Shown piece by piece: positions 1 through 8,019 of a DNA stretch of 12,801 nt. Both the position numbers and the translations under genes were made by a program. Position 1 is the first letter of the stretch. Every line of letters starts with the position of its first letter. The notes beneath the pieces are model-generated. The model was not told where the DNA came from and searched no databases. It worked only from the letters and a program-made list of their open reading frames with translations. The DNA comes from Acetobacteraceae bacterium (GTDB taxonomy: Bacteria > Pseudomonadota > Alphaproteobacteria > Acetobacterales > Acetobacteraceae): positions 3,189 to 15,989 of the forward strand of contig PLSZ01000347.1 of the NCBI GenBank assembly GCA_003164305.1. Direction: 5' to 3'.

Positions 1-56
1 GGGTCGAGCCCGAGCATGACGGCGGCCGTGGCGGGGGGGATTTCGAACCGGGCCAT
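1..56 (-). CDS. possible N-terminal fragment of a divergent gene
   Basis: On the minus strand an ATG at 56-54 opens a frame that stays open to the window edge, giving MARFEIPPATAAMLGLDP. Codon choice is GC-rich at third positions, like the neighbours. No clear Shine-Dalgarno sequence lies upstream, and 18 residues are too few to assign a family. The position, divergent from the binding-protein gene with about 140 bp between them, would suit a regulator or another pathway gene, but nothing in the residues shows that. I saw no convincing sigma-70 promoter in 57-197. Confidence 0.35.
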   Translation of the reverse strand, partial: MARFEIPPATAAVMLGLD

Positions 57-197
57 GACGTTATCGTGCGTCGCGGCTCAACCATTCCGGTTACCAGGGC
101 CCAGGGATCATCAAGTCGCGACGGCACGGGGCTTGCTTGTCGAGGGATTGTAGAGACCGCCGGAGACGCTGGCCTCGTCCATTCAGGGGTTCCCCGC

Positions 198-1868
198 ATG
201 CGAAGCCTCGCTTTCCCGCTGCTGCTCGGCGCGCTAGCCTTCCAGGCGGTGCCGGCCGCCCAGGCGCAGAACCAGTTACTGTATCTGGCCGAGGACGTGC
301 CCGTCGCGCTCGATCCGGATGGTCCGTCGTCCACCGTCAATACGTCGCAGGTCGGGCGCATCAACATGATGGAGCCGTTGATCGGCTATGCCATGAAGGG
401 CATGAACGACGATGGCATCCGCATTCCGGACTTCACGAAGTTCGAGGGCAGGCTGGCCGAAAGCTGGGACTACGATCCCGCGAGCCTGACCTGGACCTTG
501 CATCTGCGGCACGGCGTGATCGGCTGTAGCGGCAACGAGTTCACCGCCGACGACGTGCTCTACACCTTCGCCCGCGGCAAATCGGTCAGCGGCGCCACGA
601 CCGTGGGTTGGTTCACCGGGTCGGTCGCCGGCATCAAGGGCTTCACGTCCGACGTCTTCAAAGGCGGCGACAAGACCCTGGGCGACGCGATCACGGCGGT
701 CGATCCCTACACGGTGAAATTCAAACAGGGCAGCCCGAACGCCTTCTTCCTGCTCGCGCTGAGCCTGCACGCGATCTACATGTTCGATGCCAAAGCGATG
801 CAGGCGCACTCGACGCCGGCCGACCCCTGGTCGCACGACTACGCCAACACCGAGGCGGTCGCCGGTTACGGCCCGTATTGCCTGGAGCGTTGGGTGAAGG
901 GCGACGAGTTCGTCGTGCGCGCCAACGAAAAATACTACCGCGGCAAGCCCGCCATCGACCGCGTCGTGATGAAGAAAGTGCCGCAGGCGTCCAACCGCGT
1001 GGTGACCCTGAAATCCGGCCAGGCCGGACTGATCCAGGGCCTCACCCCGCGCGACTATGCCGCGTTGCGCGGCGCCCGCGGCGTGACGGTCGGCGGCGTC
1101 TACGGCAATGAGGCGCTGTTCATCGCGCCCAACCTGAACTCCGAGCTTTGGAAGAACAAGCTGGTGCGGGAAGCATTGGCTTACGGCATCGACTACGACC
1201 AATTGCTGCGGACGGGATATGTGGGGCAGGCGCGGAAATGGGATGGGTTGGTGCCGACGTCGTTTCCTGGTTCCACGAAGACACTCACGCAATACGTGCA
1301 TGATCCGGAGAAAGCGAAACAGTTGCTCGCGCAGGCTGGGTTTCCGGGAGGGACGGGACTGGAGAAATACGCGGACGATCTGAAGCTCACCTACGCCGCC
1401 GAGCGGGAGGCGATCCTCGGGCCGGTCGCCACCGTGCTGCAAAGCTCGCTGCGGGAGGTTGGCTTTCCCATCGTGCTCGACCCGCTGCCGCAATCGCAGA
1501 TGGCCAGCCGGCGTCTGGTGAAACGCGATCTGCCGATGGCGCTGAGCGACATCGATAAGGCGGTCGCGGTGGACTCCGTTTACGACGTCAATCTGTTCTT
1601 CATGACGCGGGAGGCGGGCGGCATCGTCAATACCAACAATTATTCCAATCCCGACCTCGACGCGCTGATCCTCAAAGCCAGGGGCACGTTGTCGGCGGAC
1701 GAACGGCTGGCCGACGCGGCCAAATTGCAGGACATGCTGGCGGCCGATTTGCCATGGGTGCCGATCGCCGAGACGCGCACGCAATGGGCCTACAGCAGCA
1801 AATTGAAAGGCCTGACCTGGTATCCCGACAACTCGATCCGCTGGTACGATCTGAGCCTGGAAAAGTAG
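198..1868 (+). CDS. ABC transporter substrate-binding protein, family 5 (peptide/nickel type)
   Basis: Periplasmic solute-binding protein that captures the substrate and delivers it to the two permeases encoded downstream. The frame is open from 66, but ATG 198 is chosen because it begins a typical signal peptide: Arg2, a hydrophobic core at about residues 4-18, then an AQA site with cleavage expected after residue 23. An AGGGG stretch lies 8 nt upstream. The mature part shows SBP_bac_5 hallmarks: FEGRLAESW near residue 82, the NEFTADDVLYTF segment near 113 (the usual place for F-T-A-x-D-V), LVREALAYGIDYDQLL in the second lobe, and HDPEKAKQLLAQAGFPGG. The 556-residue length is normal. No lipobox is seen, so it is probably a free periplasmic protein. 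The permease gene starts 7 nt after the stop. Family 5 binds peptides, opines, sugars, nickel and other ligands, so the substrate cannot be read from sequence. Confidence 0.93.
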   Translation: MRSLAFPLLLGALAFQAVPAAQAQNQLLYLAEDVPVALDPDGPSSTVNTSQVGRINMMEPLIGYAMKGMNDDGIRIPDFTKFEGRLAESWDYDPASLTWTLHLRHGVIGCSGNEFTADDVLYTFARGKSVSGATTVGWFTGSVAGIKGFTSDVFKGGDKTLGDAITAVDPYTVKFKQGSPNAFFLLALSLHAIYMFDAKAMQAHSTPADPWSHDYANTEAVAGYGPYCLERWVKGDEFVVRANEKYYRGKPAIDRVVMKKVPQASNRVVTLKSGQAGLIQGLTPRDYAALRGARGVTVGGVYGNEALFIAPNLNSELWKNKLVREALAYGIDYDQLLRTGYVGQARKWDGLVPTSFPGSTKTLTQYVHDPEKAKQLLAQAGFPGGTGLEKYADDLKLTYAAEREAILGPVATVLQSSLREVGFPIVLDPLPQSQMASRRLVKRDLPMALSDIDKAVAVDSVYDVNLFFMTREAGGIVNTNNYSNPDLDALILKARGTLSADERLADAAKLQDMLAADLPWVPIAETRTQWAYSSKLKGLTWYPDNSIRWYDLSLEK

Positions 1869-1875
1869 AGCCCGC

Positions 1876-2904
1876 ATGGGCACGCGCCTTCGCTTCGTCG
1901 CGCGGCGGATTTTGATCGGGCTGATCCAGTTGATCGGCCTCGTGCTCGCGGTGTTTTTCCTGATCCGGCTGATGCCGGCCGATCCGGCGGCGCGGCTGGT
2001 CGGGATGAATGCCTCACCCGAGGCCCTGGCCGCGGCGCGTCATTCTCTGGGCCTGGACCGGCCAATTTTGATTCAACTCGCGGGGTATCTTGGTTTCCTC
2101 GGCGAACCGGGACTGTTGCAGGGGAATCTCGGAAAATCCTGGTCCAGCGGCGCCCCGATCGTGACCGAGATCAGGCAGACGCTGCCGATCACGTTGGAAC
2201 TGATCACGCTGAGCTTCACCGGAGCGTTCCTGGTGGCGTTCCCGATCGGCACGCTGTGCGCGACGCGGCCCGGCGGGTGGGCGGATCGGGGCACGTTCGT
2301 GTTTTCGCTGTTCGCCGGGTCGCAGCCAGAATTCTGGTGGGGCGTGCTGTTCATCTACATCTTCTTCTATTTGCTGAACGTCGCGCCGCCGCCTCTGGGC
2401 CGGTTGGACCCGCTGGGGACGCCGCCCGCCGTGGTCACCGGGTTCATCACCATCGACTCGTTACTGGCCTGGAATTTCGTGGCGCTGGCCGACGGGCTGC
2501 ACCATCTGATGCTGCCGGTGGCGACCAAGGTGTTCGTGCTGTCGGGGCCGATGATCAAGATGATCCGGCAGAACATGGTGCGCGCGCTTGGCTCGGACTA
2601 CATCCTGTACGCGGAGAGTTGCGGCCTTCCGCCACGGATGATCGCCCGCTACGCGCTGCGAAATTCGCTCGCGCCCGCGCTGACGCTGATCGGCGTGCTG
2701 TACGGCTATGTGCTTGGCGGCGCGGTGCTGATCGAAACGATTTTTTCCCTCGGCGGGATCGGGCAATATTCGGTGGGCGCGGTGCTCAACTTCGATTATC
2801 CCGCGATCCAGGGCGTCGTGCTGGTCATCACGGCGGTTTCGCTGGTGGTCTATCTGGCGCTCGACATCGCCCAGGTGCTGCTGGACCCGCGGGTGGCGGG
2901 ATGA
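1876..2904 (+). CDS. ABC transporter permease, DppB type
   Basis: Inner-membrane subunit of the family-5 importer (342 aa, normal for the DppB/OppB family). A basic N-terminus is followed by a strong first transmembrane helix (about residues 13-31), then the typical periplasmic segment with MPADPAARLVG. Later come several hydrophobic helices and the ATPase-coupling EAA loop at about residues 245-270 (AESCGLPPRMIARYALRNS). The C-terminus has the expected ETIFSLGGIGQ and LDPRV elements. It starts 7 nt after the binding-protein stop, so it is very likely cotranscribed. The stop codon overlaps an ATG (ATGA, 2901-2904), an arrangement usual when the second permease follows directly. Here the second permease lies 331 bp further on, beyond a palindromic insert. 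Confidence 0.93.
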   Translation: MGTRLRFVARRILIGLIQLIGLVLAVFFLIRLMPADPAARLVGMNASPEALAAARHSLGLDRPILIQLAGYLGFLGEPGLLQGNLGKSWSSGAPIVTEIRQTLPITLELITLSFTGAFLVAFPIGTLCATRPGGWADRGTFVFSLFAGSQPEFWWGVLFIYIFFYLLNVAPPPLGRLDPLGTPPAVVTGFITIDSLLAWNFVALADGLHHLMLPVATKVFVLSGPMIKMIRQNMVRALGSDYILYAESCGLPPRMIARYALRNSLAPALTLIGVLYGYVLGGAVLIETIFSLGGIGQYSVGAVLNFDYPAIQGVVLVITAVSLVVYLALDIAQVLLDPRVAG

Positions 2905-3239
2905 GGCGAGGGCGGTTCTCGACGCGGCGGACCCAGCACCGCGCGGCAAATCAGTCGATACGACGGCGCGGCGCGTGCGCGTGTTGGCGAAGGGAAGATT
3001 TTACCACGGAGAACACCGAGAGCCACGGAGGATCACTGAGAAGATCACCGCGGATTCACGATCTCGCCAGATTGTACCATGCGGCGTGCGCACGGAACTC
3101 TATCGCGAAGAATCTCCGTGGCCCTCCGTGGCTCTCGGTGTCCTCCGTGGTAAAATCTTCTGACACCCAGACGAACGCGGAGTATCCGCTTTCTCCGCGC
3201 TTCGCCCCCCACCGCCCGTCGGTGCGAAAACCGCGATGA
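2901..3239 (+). CDS. 112-codon open frame bridging the two permease genes (doubtful protein)
   Basis: ATG 2901 overlaps the stop of the upstream permease as ATGA. The frame runs without a stop through the whole insert, palindrome included, and ends with TGA 3237-3239, which overlaps the ATG of the second permease again as ATGA. The translation is Arg/Ser-rich and reads through the repeat as FTTENTESHGG and later WLSVSSVVKSS, the kind of peptide commonly produced by spurious translation of this repeat class. It therefore probably has no protein function. It could still carry ribosomes from one permease to the next and so keep translational coupling. Chance is a real alternative in DNA this rich in G+C. 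Confidence 0.25.
   Translation: MRRGRFSTRRTQHRAANQSIRRRGACACWRREDFTTENTESHGGSLRRSPRIHDLARLYHAACARNSIAKNLRGPPWLSVSSVVKSSDTQTNAEYPLSPRFAPHRPSVRKPR
2994..3160. repeat. large imperfect palindrome with phased CACNGAG heptamers
   Basis: The left arm (2994 to about 3042) and right arm (about 3111 to 3160) are reverse complements with only a few mismatches; the outermost 18 bases of each arm match perfectly. The centre (about 3043-3110) is not repeated. The left arm holds heptamers CACNGAG at 3005, 3014, 3024 and 3034. The right arm holds their complements ending at 3120, 3130, 3140 and 3149. The spacing is therefore 9-10 bp, close to one DNA turn. Dispersed repeats of this ACCACGGAG style occur in many bacterial genomes and are often misannotated as peptides containing SSVVK. 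I infer a dispersed, possibly mobile or structural repeat. No transposase is encoded. As RNA it would form a long hairpin inside the transporter transcript. The flanks 2905-2993 and 3161-3235 show no recognisable gene. Confidence 0.85.
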
Positions 3240-4123
3240 GAGCGACCGCCTCCACGTTGCGACGCACCGCCGCGACCTACCCGACCCTGGCGGTGGGCGT
3301 GGTCATCGTTTCGATCGTCCTGCTGATCACGCTGACCAGCCCCTGGCTGGCGCCGTTTCCGCCGATGTCCGCCACGCCGGATGTGGAAGCGCCGCCGCCC
3401 GACCTGATCGACGTCCCCGGCCTGCTGCTGCGCGCGGTTCTTGGACGGCTGGATAAGCCGGTGCACTGGTTCGGCACCGACGCGTCCGGGCTCGACATCT
3501 TCTCCCGCGTGTTGACGGCGCCGCGCACGGACCTGGTGATCGCGATTTCGGCCAACGCGATCTCGATGGTGTCGGGCACGCTGATCGGACTGCTGTGCGG
3601 TTTTTACCGCGGCTGGCTGTCGGAACTGGTCATGCGGATATCGGATCTTTTGCAATCCTTTCCGGTGCTGATCTCCGGCATGATCCTGGTGACCCTGGCA
3701 GGCCGTAACGCGGGCAACATCATCCTCGCTCTGGGCTTGCTCTACACGCCCATCTTCGTGCGCCTGGCGCGGGTCGAAACGCTCAGCCAACGATCCCGCG
3801 GCTATGTCGAAGCGTCCCGCGCCATCGGCCTGCGGGAAATCGCGATCGCCGCGCGGCACGTGCTGCCGAACGCGCTGGCGCCATCGCTGATCCAGGCCTC
3901 GGTCATGGTCGGGTTCGGCATTCTGATGACCGCCGGGTTGAGTTTCGTCGGCGCCGGAGTGCGCCCGCCAACGCCGGAATGGGGACTGATGATCGCGGGC
4001 GGCGTGGACGACATGATCCAGGGCGTCTGGTGGCCCTCGGTGTTTCCCGGCGTCGCGATCTCCCTGACCGTGTTCGGCTTCGCCTCGCTCGGCAACGGGC
4101 TGGAGCGCGTCTATGCGCGATGA
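3236..4123 (+). CDS. ABC transporter permease, DppC type
   Basis: Second inner-membrane subunit of the importer (295 aa, typical DppC/OppC length). A 20-residue cytoplasmic N-terminus precedes the first helix (LAVGVVIVSIVLLITL). A periplasmic segment contains WFGTDASGLDIFSRVL, the family's HxFGTDxxGRDxxSR element with Leu in place of the Arg. The EAA loop begins near Glu192 (EASRAIGLREIAIAARHVLPNALAP) and is followed by LSFVGAGVRPPTPEWG, highly typical of this family. The start at 3236 fits the usual N-terminus. The preceding bases contain no strong Shine-Dalgarno sequence, so coupling to the frame ending at 3239 could matter. The 3' end overlaps the ATPase gene by 11 bp, which supports one operon. 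Confidence 0.92.
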   Translation: MRATASTLRRTAATYPTLAVGVVIVSIVLLITLTSPWLAPFPPMSATPDVEAPPPDLIDVPGLLLRAVLGRLDKPVHWFGTDASGLDIFSRVLTAPRTDLVIAISANAISMVSGTLIGLLCGFYRGWLSELVMRISDLLQSFPVLISGMILVTLAGRNAGNIILALGLLYTPIFVRLARVETLSQRSRGYVEASRAIGLREIAIAARHVLPNALAPSLIQASVMVGFGILMTAGLSFVGAGVRPPTPEWGLMIAGGVDDMIQGVWWPSVFPGVAISLTVFGFASLGNGLERVYAR

Positions 4124-5945
4124 CGTGGTCCAACTGACCGAGGCGGTCGTTTCGGCCCGCGATCTGACCATCGCCTATCCGGTGGACGGGAAAAACGTCG
4201 TCGCCTTGCGCGACTTCACCCTGGCGATCCATCCGGGCGAGATCGTCGGCCTGATCGGCGAAGCCGCCTGTGGCAAGACCACCGCCGCCATCGCCATGCT
4301 CGGCCTGTTGCGGCCCCCTGGACGGGTGCTGTCCGGCTCGGTCACGATCGACGGTCTCTCTCTGTTCACCCTGAACCGAGAGGCGTTGCGCGCACTGCGA
4401 GGCCGCGACGTGGGGCTGATCGTGCAAAGCCCGCGCGGCGCGCTGAACCCGCTGCTGCCGATCGGCCGGCAGATCGCCACCGTCTACCGCGCGCACAACA
4501 AAGTCACCCGCCGCGCGGCGCGCGAGCATGCCGTCGCCATGTTGCGCCGGGTCGGCATCAACGACCCGGAGCGCCGCTACCACGCATTCCCGCACGAGAT
4601 CAGCGGCGGCATGGCGCAGCGCGTGCTGATCGCCATCGCGTTGAGTTCGCATCCCCGTCTGCTGGTGGCGGATGAGCCGACCAGCGGGTTGGACGTCACC
4701 ATCCAGGCGGACTTCCTGGACCGGATGTGGCGCACGATCCGCGCCGCCGGCTCGGCCGTGTTGCTGGTCACGCAGGACCTCGGCGTGATCGCGAACTACT
4801 GCGACCGGTTGCTGGTGATGCAGGACGGCGCGGTGGTCGAGGAAAGCTCTGTCGCCGCCTTCTTCCGCGGCCCGAAGCATTCCTACAGCCGCTCCATCCT
4901 GTTGATGCAGGCCGAGCGCGGCGCCGGCGCGATCGAGGCGCCCCCGGCCGACACGCCGCCGCTGGTCTCCATCCGCGGCCTGTTCAAACGTTACACTTTG
5001 CGCCGTAGCCGCGCGGTATTGCAGGCCGTTGGTGGCGTTTATCTCGACATTCGGCCTGGCGAGACACTGGGTCTGGTCGGTGAAAGCGGCTCCGGCAAAA
5101 CGACCGTTGGGCGCTGCATCCTTGGCCTGGAGAAGGCCGACGAGGGCGAACTGATCTACCGCGAAACGAAAATCGATCTGCGACAGGGTTTGCCGCGCGC
5201 GCTGCGGCCGAGGATGCAGATCGTATTTCAGGACCCATTCGACAGCCTGGACCCGCGCTGGACGGTCAACGATCTGCTGGCCGAGCCTTTGGGTCTGCAC
5301 ACTTCGTTACGCGGCGAAGCCCGTCAGGCGCGGATCGCGGAGTTGCTGACATTGGTCGGGCTGGAACAGACCACCGCGGCGGCGCGGCCTCGGATGCTCA
5401 GCGCGGGGCAGCAACAGCGTGTCGGGATCGCCCGCGCGCTGGCCTGCGAGCCGGAATTGATCGTGCTGGATGAGCCGACGTCGGCGCTGGCTCCGGCGGC
5501 GCGTACCGCGATCATCCTGCTGCTGCGCGCGTTGCAACAGCGTCTGGGGATCGCGTACCTGTTCATTTCGCATGATCTGGCGACGGTGAAACATCTGAGC
5601 CATCGCGTGGCGGTGATGTATCTCAGCCAGATCGTCGAGCAGGGCGACCGCGATCAGATTTTTTCCCGTCCGCGGCATCCTTACACGCGCGCTCTGCTGG
5701 CCGCGCATCTGGACACTGATCCGGAGCGGCGGCGGCCGGATTATCCGCCGGCGATCCGGCTGGACGGGGAAATCCCGAGCCCGGTCGATCTGCCGCCCGG
5801 CTGCTATCTGGCGGGGCGCTGTCCCGTGGCGGTGCCTCGTTGCGCAGGTGAAAAACAAGACTTACGCGTGTTCGAGGCGGGACGTCTGGTGCGGTGCTGG
5901 CGCGCGGGCGAAGCCGATTTGTTTCCAACGGAGATCGAAGCATGA
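4113..5945 (+). CDS. fused dual-ATPase subunit of the ABC importer
   Basis: Supplies both nucleotide-binding domains (610 aa, the length of GsiA/YejF-type fusions). Domain 1: Walker A GEAACGKT at 49-56, signature ISGGM 163-167, Walker B Asp187/Glu188, D-loop SGLD 191-194, and Gln221 where the switch His normally sits (VTQDLG). Domain 2: Walker A GESGSGKT 323-330, signature LSAGQ 429-433, Walker B Asp453/Glu454, a D-loop reading SALA 457-460 instead of SALD, and the normal switch His487 (ISHDLA). The C-terminal tail is the oligopeptide/dipeptide (oligo_HPY) domain with PPGCYLAGRCP and later Cys residues. The four deviations all map to one composite ATP site (see findings). The start overlaps the permease by 11 bp, and the stop overlaps the aldolase start as ATGA, so translation is probably coupled. 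Confidence 0.94.
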   Translation: MRDDVVQLTEAVVSARDLTIAYPVDGKNVVALRDFTLAIHPGEIVGLIGEAACGKTTAAIAMLGLLRPPGRVLSGSVTIDGLSLFTLNREALRALRGRDVGLIVQSPRGALNPLLPIGRQIATVYRAHNKVTRRAAREHAVAMLRRVGINDPERRYHAFPHEISGGMAQRVLIAIALSSHPRLLVADEPTSGLDVTIQADFLDRMWRTIRAAGSAVLLVTQDLGVIANYCDRLLVMQDGAVVEESSVAAFFRGPKHSYSRSILLMQAERGAGAIEAPPADTPPLVSIRGLFKRYTLRRSRAVLQAVGGVYLDIRPGETLGLVGESGSGKTTVGRCILGLEKADEGELIYRETKIDLRQGLPRALRPRMQIVFQDPFDSLDPRWTVNDLLAEPLGLHTSLRGEARQARIAELLTLVGLEQTTAAARPRMLSAGQQQRVGIARALACEPELIVLDEPTSALAPAARTAIILLLRALQQRLGIAYLFISHDLATVKHLSHRVAVMYLSQIVEQGDRDQIFSRPRHPYTRALLAAHLDTDPERRRPDYPPAIRLDGEIPSPVDLPPGCYLAGRCPVAVPRCAGEKQDLRVFEAGRLVRCWRAGEADLFPTEIEA

Positions 5946-6730
5946 GCGCACCAGTTGTCCGGCCCAATCGGACCAGGGAACTGCTGGCATCCGGCGGACG
6001 CGCCGTGGGCGCCGTCATTGGCAGCGCGACGCCGGAACTGGTGGAAATCGCCGCCGTCGCCGGGTTCGATTTCGTTACGTTCGACGCGGAGCATGAGACG
6101 CTGGACGACAACGACCTGACCAACTGCATCCGTGCCGCCGAAGCATTCGGCATCACCCCGATCTGCCGCGTCGCCAAGGACGCGGACCGTCTGTTGCGGT
6201 TGATGGACAGCGGCGCCCAGGGTGTGCACGTGCCGAGGTGTACGACAGTGGAGGATATGCGACGGTTGGTCGAATGGACCCGCTTCCATCCGCGTGGCCA
6301 GCGTACGTTTTATCGTCTCGGCCGCGGCGGGAACTACGGGGAGGGGTTGGCGGACGACGAATGGTCTCGCCAGGCGGATGACGCGATGTTGGTGGTGGCG
6401 ATGATCGAGGAGGCCGCGGCGCTGGATCACCTCGACGCGATGCTCGCGGTGCCGCATATCGACGCGATCCATATTGGACCAAAGGATTTGTGGCAGTCTT
6501 TGGGAATGCCCTCGGTTGAGGTGGTGGACGCGGCGATCGCCCGGATATCGAAAGCTGTGCATGCGGGCGGGAAGCATCTGAGTTTGCAGTTGCGGGCAGC
6601 GGGGGATGTGGATGATCAGATCGCTCGTTGCATCGCGTTGGGGGCGAACATGATCAGCGTGCCGATCCTGGGGTTGCTGGTCCGGAGCAGCACGGCGTTT
6701 GTCGCCGATCTGAAAGCGCGGCCGAGGTAG
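5942..6730 (+). CDS. HpcH/HpaI-type class II 2-oxo acid aldolase
   Basis: Metal-dependent aldolase, 262 aa, of the family that splits 4-hydroxy-2-oxo acids into pyruvate and an aldehyde. ATG 5942 is chosen because it overlaps the ATPase stop as ATGA. Motifs in order: FDAEH with catalytic His51, Arg76 (ICRVAKD), GAQGVHVPR at 91-99, metal ligand Glu156 (MIEEA) and Asp182 (GPKDL). The spacings His51-Arg76 (25) and Glu156-Asp182 (26) equal those of E. coli HpaI (His45/Arg70, Glu149/Asp175, from memory), so the active site looks complete. Within this cluster it may cleave an intermediate left after oxidative ring opening, which is inference. Related family members act as 4-hydroxy-2-oxoheptanedioate, 2-keto-3-deoxy-L-rhamnonate or malyl-type aldolases or lyases; substrate is not readable. 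Confidence 0.88.
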   Translation: MSAPVVRPNRTRELLASGGRAVGAVIGSATPELVEIAAVAGFDFVTFDAEHETLDDNDLTNCIRAAEAFGITPICRVAKDADRLLRLMDSGAQGVHVPRCTTVEDMRRLVEWTRFHPRGQRTFYRLGRGGNYGEGLADDEWSRQADDAMLVVAMIEEAAALDHLDAMLAVPHIDAIHIGPKDLWQSLGMPSVEVVDAAIARISKAVHAGGKHLSLQLRAAGDVDDQIARCIALGANMISVPILGLLVRSSTAFVADLKARPR

Positions 6731-6742
6731 GAGCGCCGCGTC

Positions 6743-6756
6743 AGGCGTCCACGCCT
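6743..6756. promoter_or_regulatory. short inverted repeat in the aldolase-rutA gap
   Basis: A 6-bp inverted repeat (AGGCGT, two bases, ACGCCT) lies 12 bases after the aldolase stop. No T-run follows, so it is a poor intrinsic terminator. It could be a small operator or an RNA processing hairpin. Chance is quite possible at this GC content. Confidence 0.2.
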
Positions 6757-6787
6757 TCGCATCCCCCGCGGCAATTTACGTCTACTG

Positions 6788-6793
6788 AAGGAG
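6788..6793 (+). promoter_or_regulatory. strong ribosome binding site of the rutA gene
   Basis: AAGGAG ends 7 nt before ATG 6801. It is the best Shine-Dalgarno match in the + strand block and fixes the monooxygenase start. It suggests this gene is translated independently of, and perhaps more strongly than, the ATGA-coupled genes upstream. Confidence 0.75.
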
Positions 6794-6800
6794 AGGCCCA

Positions 6801-7880
6801 ATGGAAATCGGCGTTTTTATTCCAATCGGCAACAATGGGTGGCTGATCTCGACGACCTCCCCACAGTACAAGCCCAGTTTCGAATTGAATAAAGCGATCG
6901 TGCAACGCGCCGAGCGGTATGGTCTGGACTTCGCGCTTTCGATGATCAAGCTGCGCGGTTTCGGAGGTGAATCGGAATTCTGGGACTACAACCTGGAGTC
7001 GTTTACGCTGATGGCGGGACTGGCCGCCGTGACGCAACGGATCAAACTTTTCGCCTCGGTGGCTGTGTTGACCATCCCACCGGCGATTATCGCGCGGATG
7101 GCGGTCACGATCGACAGCATCGCCCGGGGCCGTTTCGGGATCAACATCGTTTCCGGCTGGCACGCGGCGGAGTATACCCAGATGGGCGTCTGGCCGGGCG
7201 AGCATTACTTCGCCGAGCGTTACGACTACAGCACCGAGTATGTGCGGATCATGAAGGAATTGTGGGAAACCGGGCGATCCGATTTTCACGGCAAATACTT
7301 CCAGATGCAAGATTGCCGTTTGGGGCCGACACCCTCGTGCCCGATTGAAATCGTCAGCGCCGGCCAGAGCGATCGCGGCATGCGGTTCACCGCCGAGCAT
7401 GGAAATTATGCCTTCTACCTTGGATCTGGCGTGAACACGCCGGCCGCGCACGCGCCGACCAATCAGCGCCTGATCGAAGCCGGTCAGCGAGCCGGACGGG
7501 ATGTCGGGACTTACGTGCTGATGATGGTCATCGCCGATGAAACCGATGAGGCCGCGATAGCGAAGTGGCAACACTACAAAGACGGCACCGATGTGAAGGC
7601 CCTGTCCTGGCTGTTCGATCAGGCGGGTGCTGACACCACCGCGTCCGAGCATTCGACCGCCAAGGCGATGGTGGTGCCGGAGGGCGCGGTCAACTTCAAC
7701 ATGGGCACGCTGGTCGGATCGTACGCATCGGTCGCGAGAATGTTGGATGAAACGGCGGACGTGGCGGGCACCAAGGGCATCATGCTCACATTCGACGACT
7801 TTCTGATCGGACTGGAGCAGTTCGGCCAACGCATTCAGCCGTTGATGCGAAGTCGCGGCCGGGTCGGATCGGCGGAATGA
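6801..7880 (+). CDS. rutA: RutA-type pyrimidine (uracil) monooxygenase
   Basis: FMN-dependent LLM-class monooxygenase (359 aa). In the Rut pathway RutA opens the uracil or thymine ring using O2 and reduced flavin from RutF, giving a ureidoacrylate-type product. The call rests on long blocks I recognise from E. coli Rut[16 protein letters not shown] near the start, [105 protein letters not shown] and LTFDDFL. The start is fixed by a strong ribosome binding site. It is unusual that none of rutB-rutG lies nearby and no flavin reductase is encoded, so the enzyme may work on uracil with partners elsewhere or on a related ring. Family membership is firm; substrate is moderately sure. Confidence 0.88.
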   Translation: MEIGVFIPIGNNGWLISTTSPQYKPSFELNKAIVQRAERYGLDFALSMIKLRGFGGESEFWDYNLESFTLMAGLAAVTQRIKLFASVAVLTIPPAIIARMAVTIDSIARGRFGINIVSGWHAAEYTQMGVWPGEHYFAERYDYSTEYVRIMKELWETGRSDFHGKYFQMQDCRLGPTPSCPIEIVSAGQSDRGMRFTAEHGNYAFYLGSGVNTPAAHAPTNQRLIEAGQRAGRDVGTYVLMMVIADETDEAAIAKWQHYKDGTDVKALSWLFDQAGADTTASEHSTAKAMVVPEGAVNFNMGTLVGSYASVARMLDETADVAGTKGIMLTFDDFLIGLEQFGQRIQPLMRSRGRVGSAE

Positions 7881-8019
7881 TCCCGCGTGGAACCGCGAGC
7901 AGCCGGCGTGATGTCAGGCTTTCGTGATACCTTATCGCCGGTCGTCCTGATAACGATCGGGAGTGGCAGGCACGCCGATAGCCCGCGAGAACCAGGCGGA
8001 CACTGGAGCCCATGGTGAC

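Noticed and set aside
276..1883. Long minus-strand frame opposite the binding-protein gene
   Set aside because: Its His/Arg/Gln-rich translation is the usual antisense reading of a GC-rich gene and has no recognisable domain. Similar long shadows lie opposite the permease, ATPase and amidohydrolase genes.
3000..3160. Repeat arms as a CRISPR array
   Set aside because: The heptamers are 9-10 bp apart with no spacers of 25-40 bp, the arms are inverted rather than direct, and no cas gene is present.
7920..7960. TTATC/GATAA inverted pair upstream of the second monooxygenase as an operator
   Set aside because: The half-sites are only 5 bp with a 12-base spacer and no further symmetry; chance is sufficient.
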